From the NCBI GenBank assembly GCA_003342895.1, contig PTFA01000312.1:558001-622000 (forward strand): a DNA stretch of 64,000 bases, written 5' to 3'. The translations under genes and the position numbers were made by a program. The notes beneath the pieces are model-generated. The model did no database searches. It saw nothing but the letters and a program-made list of their open reading frames with translations, and was not told where the DNA came from. This document shows positions 11,311-24,100 of the stretch, one piece after another. The first letter of the stretch is position 1, and each line of letters starts with the position of its first letter. The stretch is from Casuarius casuarius. Lineage: Eukaryota > Chordata > Aves > Casuariiformes > Casuariidae.

Positions 11311-14300
11311 TTTACATACATTTTTAAAACAATAGCAGGAGAGAACAGAATTTTTTATTGTTAATTCTTTAAAGCTGTTATCACTTACAAAATTGATAAT
11401 ACGCCTTCTTTATAGAGAAGTTACCTTTTGACAACTTAAAATTAGAACATTTGATGCAGATGTTTGGAATAGTTGGAAACTGGACAGGAAGGGAGTTGAA
11501 TTCTTGCGTTCATTAAATACTTTGGGCACCAGCTCCTATAATCTCCTTCATAAATTGATCAGGCTCTATTTTTAGAAGCAGTTAGGTATTTTGCTTTGAC
11601 CATTTGTGTCGAAATGTCTTTTTATTACCTTACTGCTCTGATCAGGTAACTGTAGTCAGGAGCTTGATGTGTTGTCTTCTGATGGCAGTCTTTAATTACC
11701 TTGTGTGAGTACCATGTACTTTGATTCATTGGTCTGTATACTGAAGGTACGTGAAAAGCATTCATGGTAGAATTACGTGATGAAAGACAGGGACATGTGC
11801 AGCCGCAGTGAGACAGGGATGGGATGGGGTGTGCATATGTGACTGCAGCTGTGCTTTAGAAATGCATGATGTGTTAGGTTCTTAAGAGGAAATGGGGAAT
11901 TTTGGCCCTTAACGTGTTCACTGATCATCCCCAATAAATCCTCAGCAGATAAAATGTATTTGAACAATATATAGTAAAATAGAGATACAATGAGCAGTAT
12001 TTTGTTTTGGCATATATTAGCTAAATTCTGCTTGTGAGTTCCAGTAGTTATTCTTGGAACCCAATACCATTTTTCAGTGCTATACAGATAGACAGGATAA
12101 CAGGATCGCTGCTGCAGAAAGCTGACGACCAATGATGGAGAGAAAGCCGATGAAGGTAGTGTATAGCAGAGACAAAGGTATCGGTGCCTCTGGTCCTAAA
12201 TTCTCTGGTAGCTTATGTGTTTGAAGAGATGAGAAGATTAGATGCTTGCATGCATTTTTTTTTTAGAAGTTTTCTTACAGTAGATTAGAACACAGTTTAG
12301 GAAAGTAACCATGTAAAATGTCATTGGTTTTTGTGGCCTCTTGTTTGATAACATAGAAGTGCACTTTAGTAGCAGCTGTTTGCACTGGATGTAACTATGT
12401 GATCATTCACACTGGTGAAACTCTGAAAGCCACTATGGATTTGAATGGAAATGGTCAATAAGAAGGAAATACAGGTCTGTTAAAAAATAAGTGTTTATGT
12501 GTAGATGAGGTACATCTAATACAGTTTTATTCCTGTGGCTGTGTTCTAGACTAGATTGTTGAGTAGCAAGCCTGTGGTCTCAGGCTCTTAGTAGTGGTCC
12601 TAAAGAGAGAAAGAGAATGTGTGACTGGGCATATAAAAAGCTCCTACCAGGGAAGAAATCCAAGGTGTAAAGCAAAACAACTTTGGAAGTGTAGTCAATG
12701 GAGAAGAGCAAGCAGAGGACTAGTTTTGTTTTTTGGATTGCAGAATGTAATACAGGAAGAAACAGATTTACAAAGAATGGGAGTAAGAGAACAGTAAAAC
12801 AGAGCTTGAGAGAAGTGTAAAATTCACAATTAAATACATGATGCAGAATGAATATGAGAATACAAGGTCACTCCAGGTATGCCCATGAAGCAGCAGCGTT
12901 CAGCCAAGCAAAGGAGGATATCCTAAAGAAGAAACTGTTCTTAGAGTAGTGTTTTCTCTCATGGGCTTGCAGCGTAAGTGTGGTTTTATATTCTATTGTG
13001 TTCCCAGAAGCAGAAAAATAAAGGTGGATCCACATGGAGAAGCTGCTATGCAACCAGGGCAGAAAAGGGAGAACAGTTTCTAGGCAGTGCAGAAATCAAA
13101 AGACTGATGGGACAGAAGTTAATGGGTGTCATCTTGTTCCTGGTTGGTGTTAGTGTGTGGCTCTGCAGGAAGACAAAAGGGCTTTGAGCAGGACATCTTC
13201 ACAATAGAAAGCTAAGGGTGTGTTTGAAGACAAATGGAGGAGCTGGGAGGTGATGTGTAGAATAAGGGACTAAGAGCAAAAAGGTTCAAGGAAATAGAGA
13301 TGGTATATTAAAGAATGTGATGTTATGTCTGTCCAGTTTCCTTTCTGAAACAGAGAAAAGAGGTGTATCTACCCCTGCTTTTCTGTGCATGCTTTTCTTT
13401 CTCATGTGCTTCCTTATGCTTCTACTTGTAGCTCTTCTGTAAATACCCTTTTTCCTGTAACTTTCTCTGAGAGGCTGTTTTCATTTAGTGTCTTTCCTTC
13501 TCTAAATACCGGTCCATTTTTTTCTCTTCAGAGGTTCTCTTTGTAAATTCCCAACCATTCCTACCCACCCCCTCTCCTTAGCAGTCTCCTCCCTAAGCAA
13601 CACTACTTTTTCTGCGCAGATATAGTCTGTGTTATTAGCAGCATTATACCTGCTGAATCAGCTTTTTAATATGAATGGGTTTTTGTCCCCTCTGTTTTCC
13701 CAGTCTGTAACAGCAGTTTTCTTTGCATCCTGGCAGCAGCTGCATAAGCTATAACATAGCTGGCCATGGAGGGTCTGTTCTGGGAGACACTTTGAAGAGC
13801 ACCAGAGGTCTGCTTCCTTCTGCTTTGGGCCTTAAGTACAGTTCTCTGCCCCATTCCCTCGTACTAGATTAGATCATTTCTGTGGTTCCTTGCAATTATC
13901 AGAAATTTTAAACTCTTCTCACTCCTCTCCCTTCCCCACCAAAATGCATTTTCATATCTGTGGGCAGGAATCTGAACCCTAGCAAGTCTGTGGTTGGCTC
14001 GAGAGCTTCTTCAGCAAGCTTGACTACCAAAGTCCCCTGTCCGTCAGGGCATGGATGCTGCAGTTCACCGCTTGGCCTGAGTGTTTATAGTGGCAGAGGA
14101 GACATTAGGGAGCATTGGTGGTGGTTAGTCAAATAGTTAAATCAAGCGTTAAACCTCCTCACTAAAAATGCATGGTTTTGTGTAAGATCACAAAAATGAA
14201 CCTGAAAAATCATACAGAGGGAAAGGGAGGTTGAGAAAAGAAGGGAGAGAACGTGTGTGTAATTGAATTTGTAGACGCTTCCTGAACTAAAAGAGAGGGA

Positions 14301-17300
14301 GAGAGGGGGATAAGTCACTTCTTTTTCTGCTAGCATGATAAAGGCAACAGCTGTTAAGAGTATTGCTGGGCTAGTATTTTACATTACTCAAGAAACTTTT
14401 ATTAAATATTTGTTTTCCAGTGCAGACTATGGTAAATTTTCTGTTTCTCTTTACACATTAGAAATAAAAGGGTTGGAGGGTAATGAAGTGGTTAGAGTGA
14501 CCATCTGTTGTTCATTTGACTTGCTATTTCCATTTATTTATATGTATCAATTTAAGTATGTCCTTGACCATTAGCTGTATTGTGATAAGGTTATTTTGAG
14601 ATATTTGTTGAAGCTCCAACTTCAGACTCCAACTATGAAGCATGAAATATATTAAGAGTTGATTTATATTGGCTGTTTACATTTCTAATCTATTCAGATT
14701 TGGATTACTTCACTGCTTTGTTGTTATGGAACCACAGATATATTATTTAAACAAATACCAATTTTTTTTTAAGGAGTATACTGACAAATATACTGACTTG
14801 AGGTGTTACTCTTTATCTAATGATTTTAAGGTGTGGTGCTGTTCATATGACAAATATAGACTGGAAATCCTACTGGAAGATCCTAGTTAATTTTAATTAA
14901 AATAATGTAAATAACTGAACGCAAACATGTGCAGAGTCCAGGTCCTCTCTTTTGAGGAACCTGCACTCCTATGAACTTACCATTATCAAATGTTCAGAGT
15001 TAGAAAAGCATGGTGTTACAATTTAGGGATTGTGATCTGTAATTAAATTATTGTACACTGCAATGTTATTTCCAAGGATAACTTATCAAAGAATGAATTA
15101 TGTTGTGACTGTTTAAAAATAATGGTTTTCACAGTGTTTATTTTTAGTAAATGAAAGTACATGTTGTTTGCTTTTTATATAAAAATACAGACTTGAGAGG
15201 AATTTAGTGACTGAGCTGTCCTGGCTTGGAAAGCTCTTTTTTCTGCCTAAATTGAGCAGACTAAACAAGGAAACCACTTCCCATTTTTCAGTGTCAAGTT
15301 GCTTGCTGTNTACATTTCACTAAATGGAGTCTTGTATCTTATGTATTAGACAGTAATTTCAGTTAGCAACATTAAGTTTTAACATTATCCCAAGCTTCAG
15401 ACAAATTCTTGTTTTAATGAATATTGATGGACAGCATAAACATGTTAATTTCATCAGCCTCTTATTTTGGTGTTAAATATGAACAAAATTACTTAATGTT
15501 CAAATGTTACCTGCCTTAATTTTCCAAGTGAATGTTTTTCATGTTTTCTCAGAAAAGGAGCAGTTAGGTTCTAATTTTTTTCTTTTCTCCCCTTGTATTC
15601 ATCCGGATTTGGTGAGGGGGATAGGGTCTGTCGTTCAGATATCTCTTTTATATCTTGATATTAGTTCCTGGAACTATAATATGATATGATTTGAAGTTGG
15701 AGGCTTGCATTTATGTAAAAAGACCAAACCTCAAAACTTCCATTTTTGTAAGGAGAACTGCAAACACAGCTACTCTGTACACTCATCGTACTGCAACAAA
15801 GATGACTATTCAGTAGAGATGCAAATCCTCAGTACGTAGGTTTTATATTCAGGCTACTTACTGAGTAGAAATTCTTTGTGAATAATGAACCATCCATGAG
15901 CGCTCTGCTTTGAGAGATGATGAATGATGAGTCTGTTATCTCTTTGAATTAAGCAAATAAATGAAGAGTGGTTTTACTAAAAATAGGTCATATAACTAGC
16001 ATAGGCAGCACGCTGAAAGCATAATGTCCGTCAGGCAGTATCCACTTAACGTTCTTTCATGTTGTGACTTTCGGATGCCTGCATAGATCTATGTGAATTC
16101 AGACATCCTGCTCTAGTTCTATGGAGGGAGGAGGTGGCTCAATAGAGCAGCAACAGAACTTGTTTGCTGTGCAATAGACTTACCACCTTTCCCTCCCTTC
16201 TTCCTTCAATTTTGTGCATTGGGCTTGGTTTAGGGGTGTTTTGTTTTGTTTTTCTTCCTCCTACTGTTCATTCTGCCAACCTTTCTTCATTACTTTTTCT
16301 TTATTTGCTATAGACATCCCCTTTCTCTGAGGAAGAGTATTCCTCGCCTTGCTCCATGTCTGTTACCGAGTCCTCCAGTCTCATATGTCATCTCTCAAGG
16401 CTGCTTGTTAGCTGTGAGGTGGAACTCCTAGCTGCAGGGTGGCTTTAAATGTACCCAATTTCTGCCTTCTGCAATTAATCCTGTGTGCAGCTCTCAGCAG
16501 CACACTGGAATTCTGTTCTTGTGTCATTGAGTTGTTTTTCATCTCGTTTTTCCTTTTGCTGTTGCACGTGGGATTAGACTCATTTTTAGACTCATTTTTA
16601 CAATGTCTGAAGTTATTTGCCTTCCTCTTAACATGCCTTTCTGAACATTGTGTTGCTTCCTGTCACTTTGCAAGTGGTGTTTGACACACCTTTTCTGTCT
16701 TCTTTTTCCTATGAAGATAATTCTGCATAAGAATACCTGATCATATTAAGTATAGAGGTAAATGTGGACAGACTTGACTCAAAACTTTGTGCGGCTAAAG
16801 AAGAAAAGTGCTTATGATGAGGTAGAGTTTGGAAATAAAACTTAAGAATGCCAGCAGCAAAACATAGGAACCTTGTGTTGCCGTTGCTCATCACAGTACC
16901 TTCATGTGGATACAGTCCTGAACCTTAATGAGTGAGAAAATTGATTTGTTTGGAGTAGGCAATCCTGTTCCTACTGCCTAAGACTTCCAGTTAATTAAGA
17001 TGTTAATTTTGATGGGTTTTCTTTTTAATAGGAGGACCTGCCTACTAAAGGATCGGCAGATCACCAGTTCCTTTATATAGGCCAGTAAAGTCATCAAATG
17101 TTGACTGTAGTGAGGTGCTTCTGCTTTGTCCTGGATTCGGGCTGATTGCTTAAGCCATTGTCTGCCTGTATGTCTCCTCTGTCTCCCTCTGCTTCCCTGT
17201 TCTCCTATGGTATTTGACTTGTGTATTTTCTGTTGGATGAACTGTTGCAACATTTGTAACATAGGGAATGAACACCGTGTTTTCAAGTGTGAAACTGTGG

Positions 17301-17697
17301 GAACCTTGAGGACATCAAGATGTTTGTCACAATATTCAAATTGTTTGTTGCAACCAGTTAGGCACTTGAAAAAGGGGCAGGGGAGTTAAACTGATGCGTT
17401 TTGATGGTTCATAGACAGTACTCAGTACATTTTAGGAGGTCAATATATAAGGAAATAATCTGCAAAACATTTTTATAGTATTCTTAAATTTAGATGTTGG
17501 AAAGAAGTTGAGGTTTCTCACCACCATCATTTCTTTTCTCTCTTGAATCACCTGAGCCATCCCCTCATTTGTTAGTATTGCTTAAAATTGCCTTTCTCCT
17601 ATGTAGCATGTCGATGCAAATTTTGCATTATAAATTTATCCTATAGCCTTTCTGGTGCTTTATTTTGGACTTTAAATAGTAAAGATTTTTCCAAACT

Positions 17698-17709
17698 GGG
17701 GGGGGGGGG
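17698..17709 (+). repeat. Poly(G) tract, 12 bases
   Basis: Twelve consecutive G residues lie in an otherwise AT-rich intron. The exact length should be treated with caution because such runs are prone to sequencing slippage. Confidence 0.85.
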
Positions 17710-17974
17710 AAATAAGCAGAGTTTAAGCAGTTGCCTGTATATTTTGTTAGCTAAAATGGGTCGAAGTTAAATACTGTGTGACTTTTTTGGGGGAGGGGAG
17801 GAAGGAGTATAAAAATTCAGTAGTGAGAGACAAAAATAAGTAGTTCTTGTTTGCTGTGTAAAAATTTGCCAGCAGATATTCTCCTTTTACAGTTTGCGTG
17901 CTTAAATTCTGATTTATTTTCAGATTAAGCACCCAGCATATTTTGGTTTATAATTTGACTATAAAGTGTATTTC

Positions 17975-17991
17975 AAAAAAAAAAAAAAAAA
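17975..17991 (+). repeat. Poly(A) tract, 17 bases
   Basis: A simple homopolymer in intron 1. No retroposon body is recognisable upstream of it, so it is not called as a retroposon tail. Confidence 0.85.
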
Positions 17992-20340
17992 GTTCAGCTA
18001 TTCTGTCAAAGATTTTGCTTCTTTTGGTGTATATAGTTGTAGCCAGGGAAGGGGATGTTGATTTCTCCTCTTTGTCCACATATGTTATGGTCTTAGATAC
18101 TGATGGAAGGGAAGAGTTTCATCTTGTTTTAGCAGCGAAAAACAGATCATCTGATAACTTTTTCAACATGATTATAGCCTGAAAAAATGTCAGGTGAAAC
18201 AGAATGATGTGGTCTTTCCTAAGTAGAAAATATTCCTAATGAAATTTTTGTTTTAGAAAGCAGATTTTTCCATGTTACATTCCTCATTTGTATAACACTT
18301 AGGGATGGAGAATCCATCATTGCAATTTCCTATCATTGCAGTAAGTTGGGTGATTGAAGTTTTCTAGCAAGAGAAAATATTCTGAAGCACCTGTTACTTC
18401 ACTGTAACTTTCAGAAGCTGTTCATGGGTGCGAAAGTGGGCAAACTGAAGTGCAAGGGCTATCTTGAAGGGCAGTCCACAAGGTGAGCAGTTTGTTCTAC
18501 TTTCCATATTTTCAAGGCATCTTACTGTTTTCTGATACCAAAATAGTTACTACTTAATTTAAGGCAGACTAAGTTTCTAAGTAATACAAAAAGCTTTAGC
18601 AAGGTGTTCGCAAAAGCTGTTTTTGTGAGCCCCAAGGCAAATGAGTGGTTAGGTTGCAAGAAAGATAGGGCATTATTTAGTTCAAGAGTACAAATTCCTC
18701 TTTATTGCATATGCACTAACCTCATTAACAGGATAACTCTGTCAAGACTAGGGCAGCACAAAATTGCTTGTAGGAGCTAACCAAATACAGATTTCATGAA
18801 GTATTCCAGCTATAGGAAGTTCTCCCTACAGAAAACAGCTCTCAGAACAGCACTCTTTGATATCCTGTAGGATTTCTGGGCTGGATTCCAAGTCATAGTA
18901 CGTAACTGGGAATGGAACCTGTTTTTTTTTCTACATTTTTTTTCCTCATAGCTTTTGCTGCCACAACATTTCTGCTCATCTTTGACATTGTATTACTTCT
19001 TACAGCTTTTTGTTAAATGTACATTAAAAAAAAAAGTAGTCTTTTCCTTCTTGCATGCTTCAATTTTAAGCAGTGTAGCAGTAGGCATTGAGTAAATGCT
19101 AAGCTGGGAGTCTGAGTCTTTGAATGCTGACTGTAGTTCTTTTTATGAGCCTTCAAAAACTGCAAGTTTTTGTACCAGTCTGCAAAATCAGGTAATAGTC
19201 TGTCAGACCGGCCAAGCCAACGCAGGTAAGATGGACAACAAAGTTCCTTTGTACAAGTGGATGTGTACATAAAATGAAAACATTGATCAAACAAACAAAA
19301 AACTAGAGCAGTTGACTGGATCTGTGCAATCCAACAGAAGTTTGTGTGGGTAAAAAGGTGACCCTTGGAGCAAAATCTGGAAACAGCGCAATTCCAGAGG
19401 AGCATGTAAAAGCTGTCCACTCTCTACTGCTAGGAGTGGCACCTGTTTCGCTTGAAAAGTATGTTCTATGAAAATCCCAGCTTGTAAAACCCATGCAGAA
19501 TTAGAGATGGTAGTGGAAGCTGTTAGAGAGAGGAACAAGGGAGTCGGAGGCTGGGCACAGGGCTGATGAGGAAGTGTGCACTCTAGAGTACACTTCCATT
19601 TGTCTGCCCTGTACGTGGACATACCCTGCAGTGCTAATAACTTGGAGTATTTTAAAGCTAAATGTTAGGTTATAAATGCAGAAACAGGCACCATAGATAA
19701 TGCGAGGAGGCAAGTGTGCAGCTCTGTTTTTAAATCTGAGTTTATGGTTTTGTTTGAAGTGACATCTGTATATAAAAAGCCTTTGTGAGACTGTCAGTTC
19801 CTGATGGCAGTAGGGAATGAAATTGATATTCAGGGTAATTAGGGTTTGTTATGTCTCTCATTTTTTTGGTACTTGAGTAGATAGGAAGAGAGGCAGTTTT
19901 CATATGGCCTGACTAAATACCTACTTAAATACGCTAACAGTACCACATTACTCTTCCATTTTTTATTTACAAGCAATTATTTTTTTGAAGGCAATTATGT
20001 TAAAATGAAGGATATGCAGAAAATCACTAATAGGATTACTGCTACCTGTTTGTGTATCTTTTGTTTTCTCCTCTGAAGCCCTGTTGAGTTGGTTGCTACT
20101 CCCAATAGTGTTATCTCATTTGCTAAACTAAGAAAATTTGCTTTGGATAAGTGGCTATTAGAGGTTTCAGCTGTCTTTGTTCCCACTTTTCCTCTTTCAG
20201 CTTTTGTAAGGCTTTTGTGATGATGTGAAATAGAAGTCAACTGACCGTTCTTCCTAGATGTCATTTGGAATATCACTATTCAAGTTATGTCTGAGAGTTA
20301 GTCATATGGATGACTTGTATATGAATAGGTTATGAACTCT

Positions 20341-21180
20341 AGATTTATTTAAGGTCAGAAAGGATCATTGTGAGTGCTTAGTCTGTTCTCCTTCACTAAT
20401 CAGTCTTTAGAAGTACTTCCAAGAATATGTTTTGAGCCTGTAACTTTTTAGCTTAAATGTCTCTCCTTGGAACTTCTCAGTTTATCTGCCCTAAGAGTCT
20501 TTAATGCGAAGCAGTTACTGGTTCAGTTTGTATGTGGACTCTTAAGAAAACAAATACAGCTTTTAATATATCTGGTATTTTTATGGCCTGTGTTACCTTC
20601 CCTCTTGATACCTGGGCAGGCACATGGTGGAGAGCCTTGAGACTATGAGAAAAATCTTCTCCATATGAAGACATGTGAAATTTGTATACAAATCACCTCT
20701 TAGCCCTATCTTTGATATTCTAAATAGATTAAAGTCTCTTTCCAGATGCTTTTCAGACTCAAAATTATTCTTGGTAGCTCTTTTTTGACTTTCCTCTAAA
20801 CTTCTTGAAGTGCAGACATTTGAGCTGGGCACAGCAGTCTTGTAATGGTTTTGCAAGTGTTATATGAAATAGCGTTATTCCCTACCTAATGTTCCCTTTT
20901 TATGCGTTCAAGGATCATGTTTACTCTCTTGACTGCAGCATCACACTGAGAGCTCACATTCAGTTGCTTTTCTGTTGTTACCCTGGAGTCCTTCAGTGCT
21001 GCTGAAATCCAGGGCACTATCTTTGACCTGGTAAGTGTGACCCAACCCTTTTTGTTCTTATGTGTTTGACCTTTGATTTTGCTGAGTTCAGATACAGTAC
21101 ATTGATGCAATTCTGCATCCCCGAAAGATCCAAATCGCTCTGTACAACCAGCAAGACTCATCACCTCTTGCTAGTCTGCC
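20341..21180 (-). mobile_element. Ancient CR1-type LINE fragment (3' RT/C-terminal region)
   Basis: On the given strand this matches, by recall and across its length, the reverse complement of a sauropsid CR1 consensus known from turtles, crocodiles and birds. The recognisable blocks come in the expected order. First is the end block with 'aaggatcattgtgag' (20358). Next is 'gagctgggcacagcag' (20821). Next is the 'ttgactgcagcatcacactgagagctcacattcag' type block (20929 on), then the 'cctggtaagtgtg' block (about 21027), and last the 'aaatcgctctgtac' block (about 21132). Reading frames are broken, with only 87- and 92-codon remnants on the minus strand, so it is an inactive, highly diverged copy. 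Boundaries are approximate; a database alignment was not possible. Confidence 0.8.
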
Positions 21181-24100
21181 AGTTTTGTGAAGCTCCATAG
21201 GAGCAGTTTTACCAATTCTCTCCCAGGGAAAAGAGTCTAGTGATCGACTGTGAACAGAACACTTCAGGATTGCACTGAAAGTGCTGCTGGCTGGCAGCTT
21301 CTCTCCTTTTCCTTGCTAATTGTTTACGCTGTTTGTAGGTTTGTGTTTGTGTGTTTTTCTTTTTAATCTATTTGTGTACTACACATATCTGGTTTTAAGA
21401 ATACTTGCTTTTGTCAGACAGTCTCGTAGGCCATGTTTTGAGAATACAGGTGCTTCATGGGCAGTGTGAGTTTAAAGAGTTCTTGGCTGCTTGTTCCCAT
21501 CCTTGTGCTGCAGGCAGACAGTGGCCTTTTCAGCTGTTTGTGGGGCTGCGCTGAAAGCCAAGTAGGGATCACATCCAGGTGCATTTCACTCTTAATGCTT
21601 CTGCAGCAGTGAATGTCAGCAATTATTTTGATAAAGGAGTGGCATTAATAAGGGACAGCCTGGCAGAGGGCATGGGAGCTCTTTAAGCCCAAAGCGCTGT
21701 AAAAGCCCCTGGTTGTTGAGTAGTGTCAAGCAGTGACTTGAGGGCACAAATAATCACTTTGGGAATGGTTTGATTTGTGTACTTACTGCTTCCATATCTT
21801 GATCATGTGAGTGCTCCTTGTCCAATACAAAGTCAGCCAGATCTCCATGAAGTGGGCAAGAAACACTTCGTTGTTTCAGCAACGTGGTTCAGTGATGGAG
21901 GTAGTGGCAAGCAGCTCAAGCTGGATCTGCAAGAGCTGATCTCTGCCCAAGTCAGATGTTTTACAGAAGCCTATTATTCTAATGTTCCTTATTGCCTTTA
22001 TCAGGTTGGACTTGTTTTATTAGATATAGTTTTCTTGAAACCATTGCTGAGTAGTATAAATTATGCTGCTGTCATTTAATTTGTTACTGATTCCATCCTG
22101 CTGTATCTAGTCTTTATGTTCAGAATCTAAGAGTCAGAATTGATAAGAATAGTAAAACTGATACTGAAATTAGATTCTAGAAACTTTAGAAAAGGCCATC
22201 TTTTTCTAGATTCCATCTGTGGAAGTTCAAATAAAACCAGGGCTGAAAAGATCTTTTGACAGTTTTTCCTTCATGTGGATATCCTGTGATGGAGTACTTC
22301 TCCCATACCTCTTATGCCTTTGAGGGTGGCTGGAAGCGAGGTGAAAGAAGACAATTTGATTAAGGGAAGAACATTGCAGTTCGGAGCAAAGGGTGGATTC
22401 CTGTCCTATCGGGCATCTAGAAAATTGTAATGATTTGGTTTTAATTGTAAAGCTTTATTTGTAGACATTCCAGAAACAATTCTTGTTGCTAATACAAGCA
22501 TAGTCATTCTTCATTATGAGTAAAGAAGAAATGTAAGAGATTTGAATTGAAATCTCTAATTCTTCAGTTATTTGGGGGTTAGTCTCTTACTTGGAAATTA
22601 AACTGTGGATGAGTTTGACTTCATGTTGAATTTTCCAAATTAACCTTAAAAAGTTTAAGGATTAAATCATCATATTTATTGGAAGAAATTTTGTTTAAGA
22701 AAGTCATTTAAAATGCAATATTCTTAAAAAAAGAAAAACAAAACAAAAAAACAGGTGGAGGATTATTCATTTGCTGAAAGCAAAAATGGACAGTCATGAA
22801 TCATGCTGACAAAGTTACAATTGAACATATACTTTTAGGCCAGAATCCACAAGTTACATTAGAAAGACAGATTGCAACTAGAATGACAACTATCTTAAAC
22901 ATTTGAATAAACTTACTGATTTTTTTTTTTCCCCTCCCCTGAGGGGGAAACTAGGGAAACAGTTGTGTTTTATGATTTTCTTTCCTGTGACCAACTAGTT
23001 GTGTTCTTCTACCAGCTTGTGGACTAGATCCAATTTTCAAGATGCTTGAGAAAACGGAGTTCCCAGACCATCTGGTGCTTCATTGTGTATGTGTCTGCTG
23101 GCATGCGTGTGAAGTCTGGGACTATGTATGTGTTGAGAGGCTTGTTCTGGGGACCTTGTTACTGGAAGTGCACATAAGTAGTGGGGGGCATTTTGCTGGG
23201 GTCTTCTGAAAGTTGTACTGTGCAACAGGTGGGTGAGAGAGAAGAATTTGAGTATGTAGTCTGGGAAGCTAAAGGGCAAATGCATATTGACTAGAGAGCT
23301 GGGTGCTGCTATTGTTAGTGTTCCTGGGTGATGGTTTCCAGTTTAGGATTTGACTCAGTAATAATTTTTTTTTTAGCTGTAGGCATTTGCTCCTTCTCTT
23401 GTGGTGCTCCCAAATGTTCTTTGGAGGCGTTTTCTTCTTCATGTGGTAAGATTACAATGTCCATAATCTCCTCCTGGACAGAAAGACTTGAGGCTTTGAT
23501 AAACTACTGCCAGAAGATTGCCTGAAGTTGCCTGAGATGTTACTGCCTTCAGCTGTCTTACTCTGTGACCAAGGTAGCAGAAGGATATGTACGCCCGTAT
23601 CTTAGCCTGTCTGTTGAAGAACCGGATATATGAGTTTAAAATGGCTGATACTGCATTGCAGTGACTGAGGTAGAAGTGTGTTTTGTGTTGTGGGGGAAGT
23701 GATGACCTTGAGAGTGTGTGCCTCAAACTTAATAAGGAAAGTCTACTTTCTTAGCATGCTTCACTAGCAAAGAGCCCCCAAATTCCTTTGTCCTCTAGTA
23801 CCATGAGATGACCTCTGTAGTTTAACAGCTCTAAGTGTGTGGTGTGATAGATGTGGGAGTCAAGCACTGGTCTGGCTCTCTGAGGAGTTGGGAGCAGTTG
23901 TTGCTTGCATTGTCAGACTTCTATGATCCTGCACTGTTCTCTCTGCATCCATGGTGTTGCTGTGTACTGATTTATATTTGGAAGGCCTCAGCAAATGATG
24001 ATAAACTTACTCCAGGAGCAAATTTTGAGTTTTGTATTGATCAAAATGGGATGTGAAACACTGTCCACAAGAGAAGTCAGCTCTTGATTAGATTGTTGTA

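Larger units (their letters stand above)
7111..20340. other. Intron 1, first segment: unique AT-rich DNA
   Basis: No exon, RNA gene or clear transposon was recognised in this 13-kb stretch. It holds a TA/CA microsatellite (11258..11310), a G12 run (17698..17709) and an A17 tract (17975..17991). The longest open frame, 135 codons on the minus strand at 19013..19420, has a Cys/Leu-rich composition without recognisable domains and looks fortuitous. There is an ambiguous base at 15310. Confidence 0.6.

Noticed and set aside
19013..19622. Minus-strand frames of 135 and 111 codons as a possible gene
   Set aside because: Two overlapping frames with no recognisable motif, no convincing start context and no splice structure. 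A chance origin is more likely.
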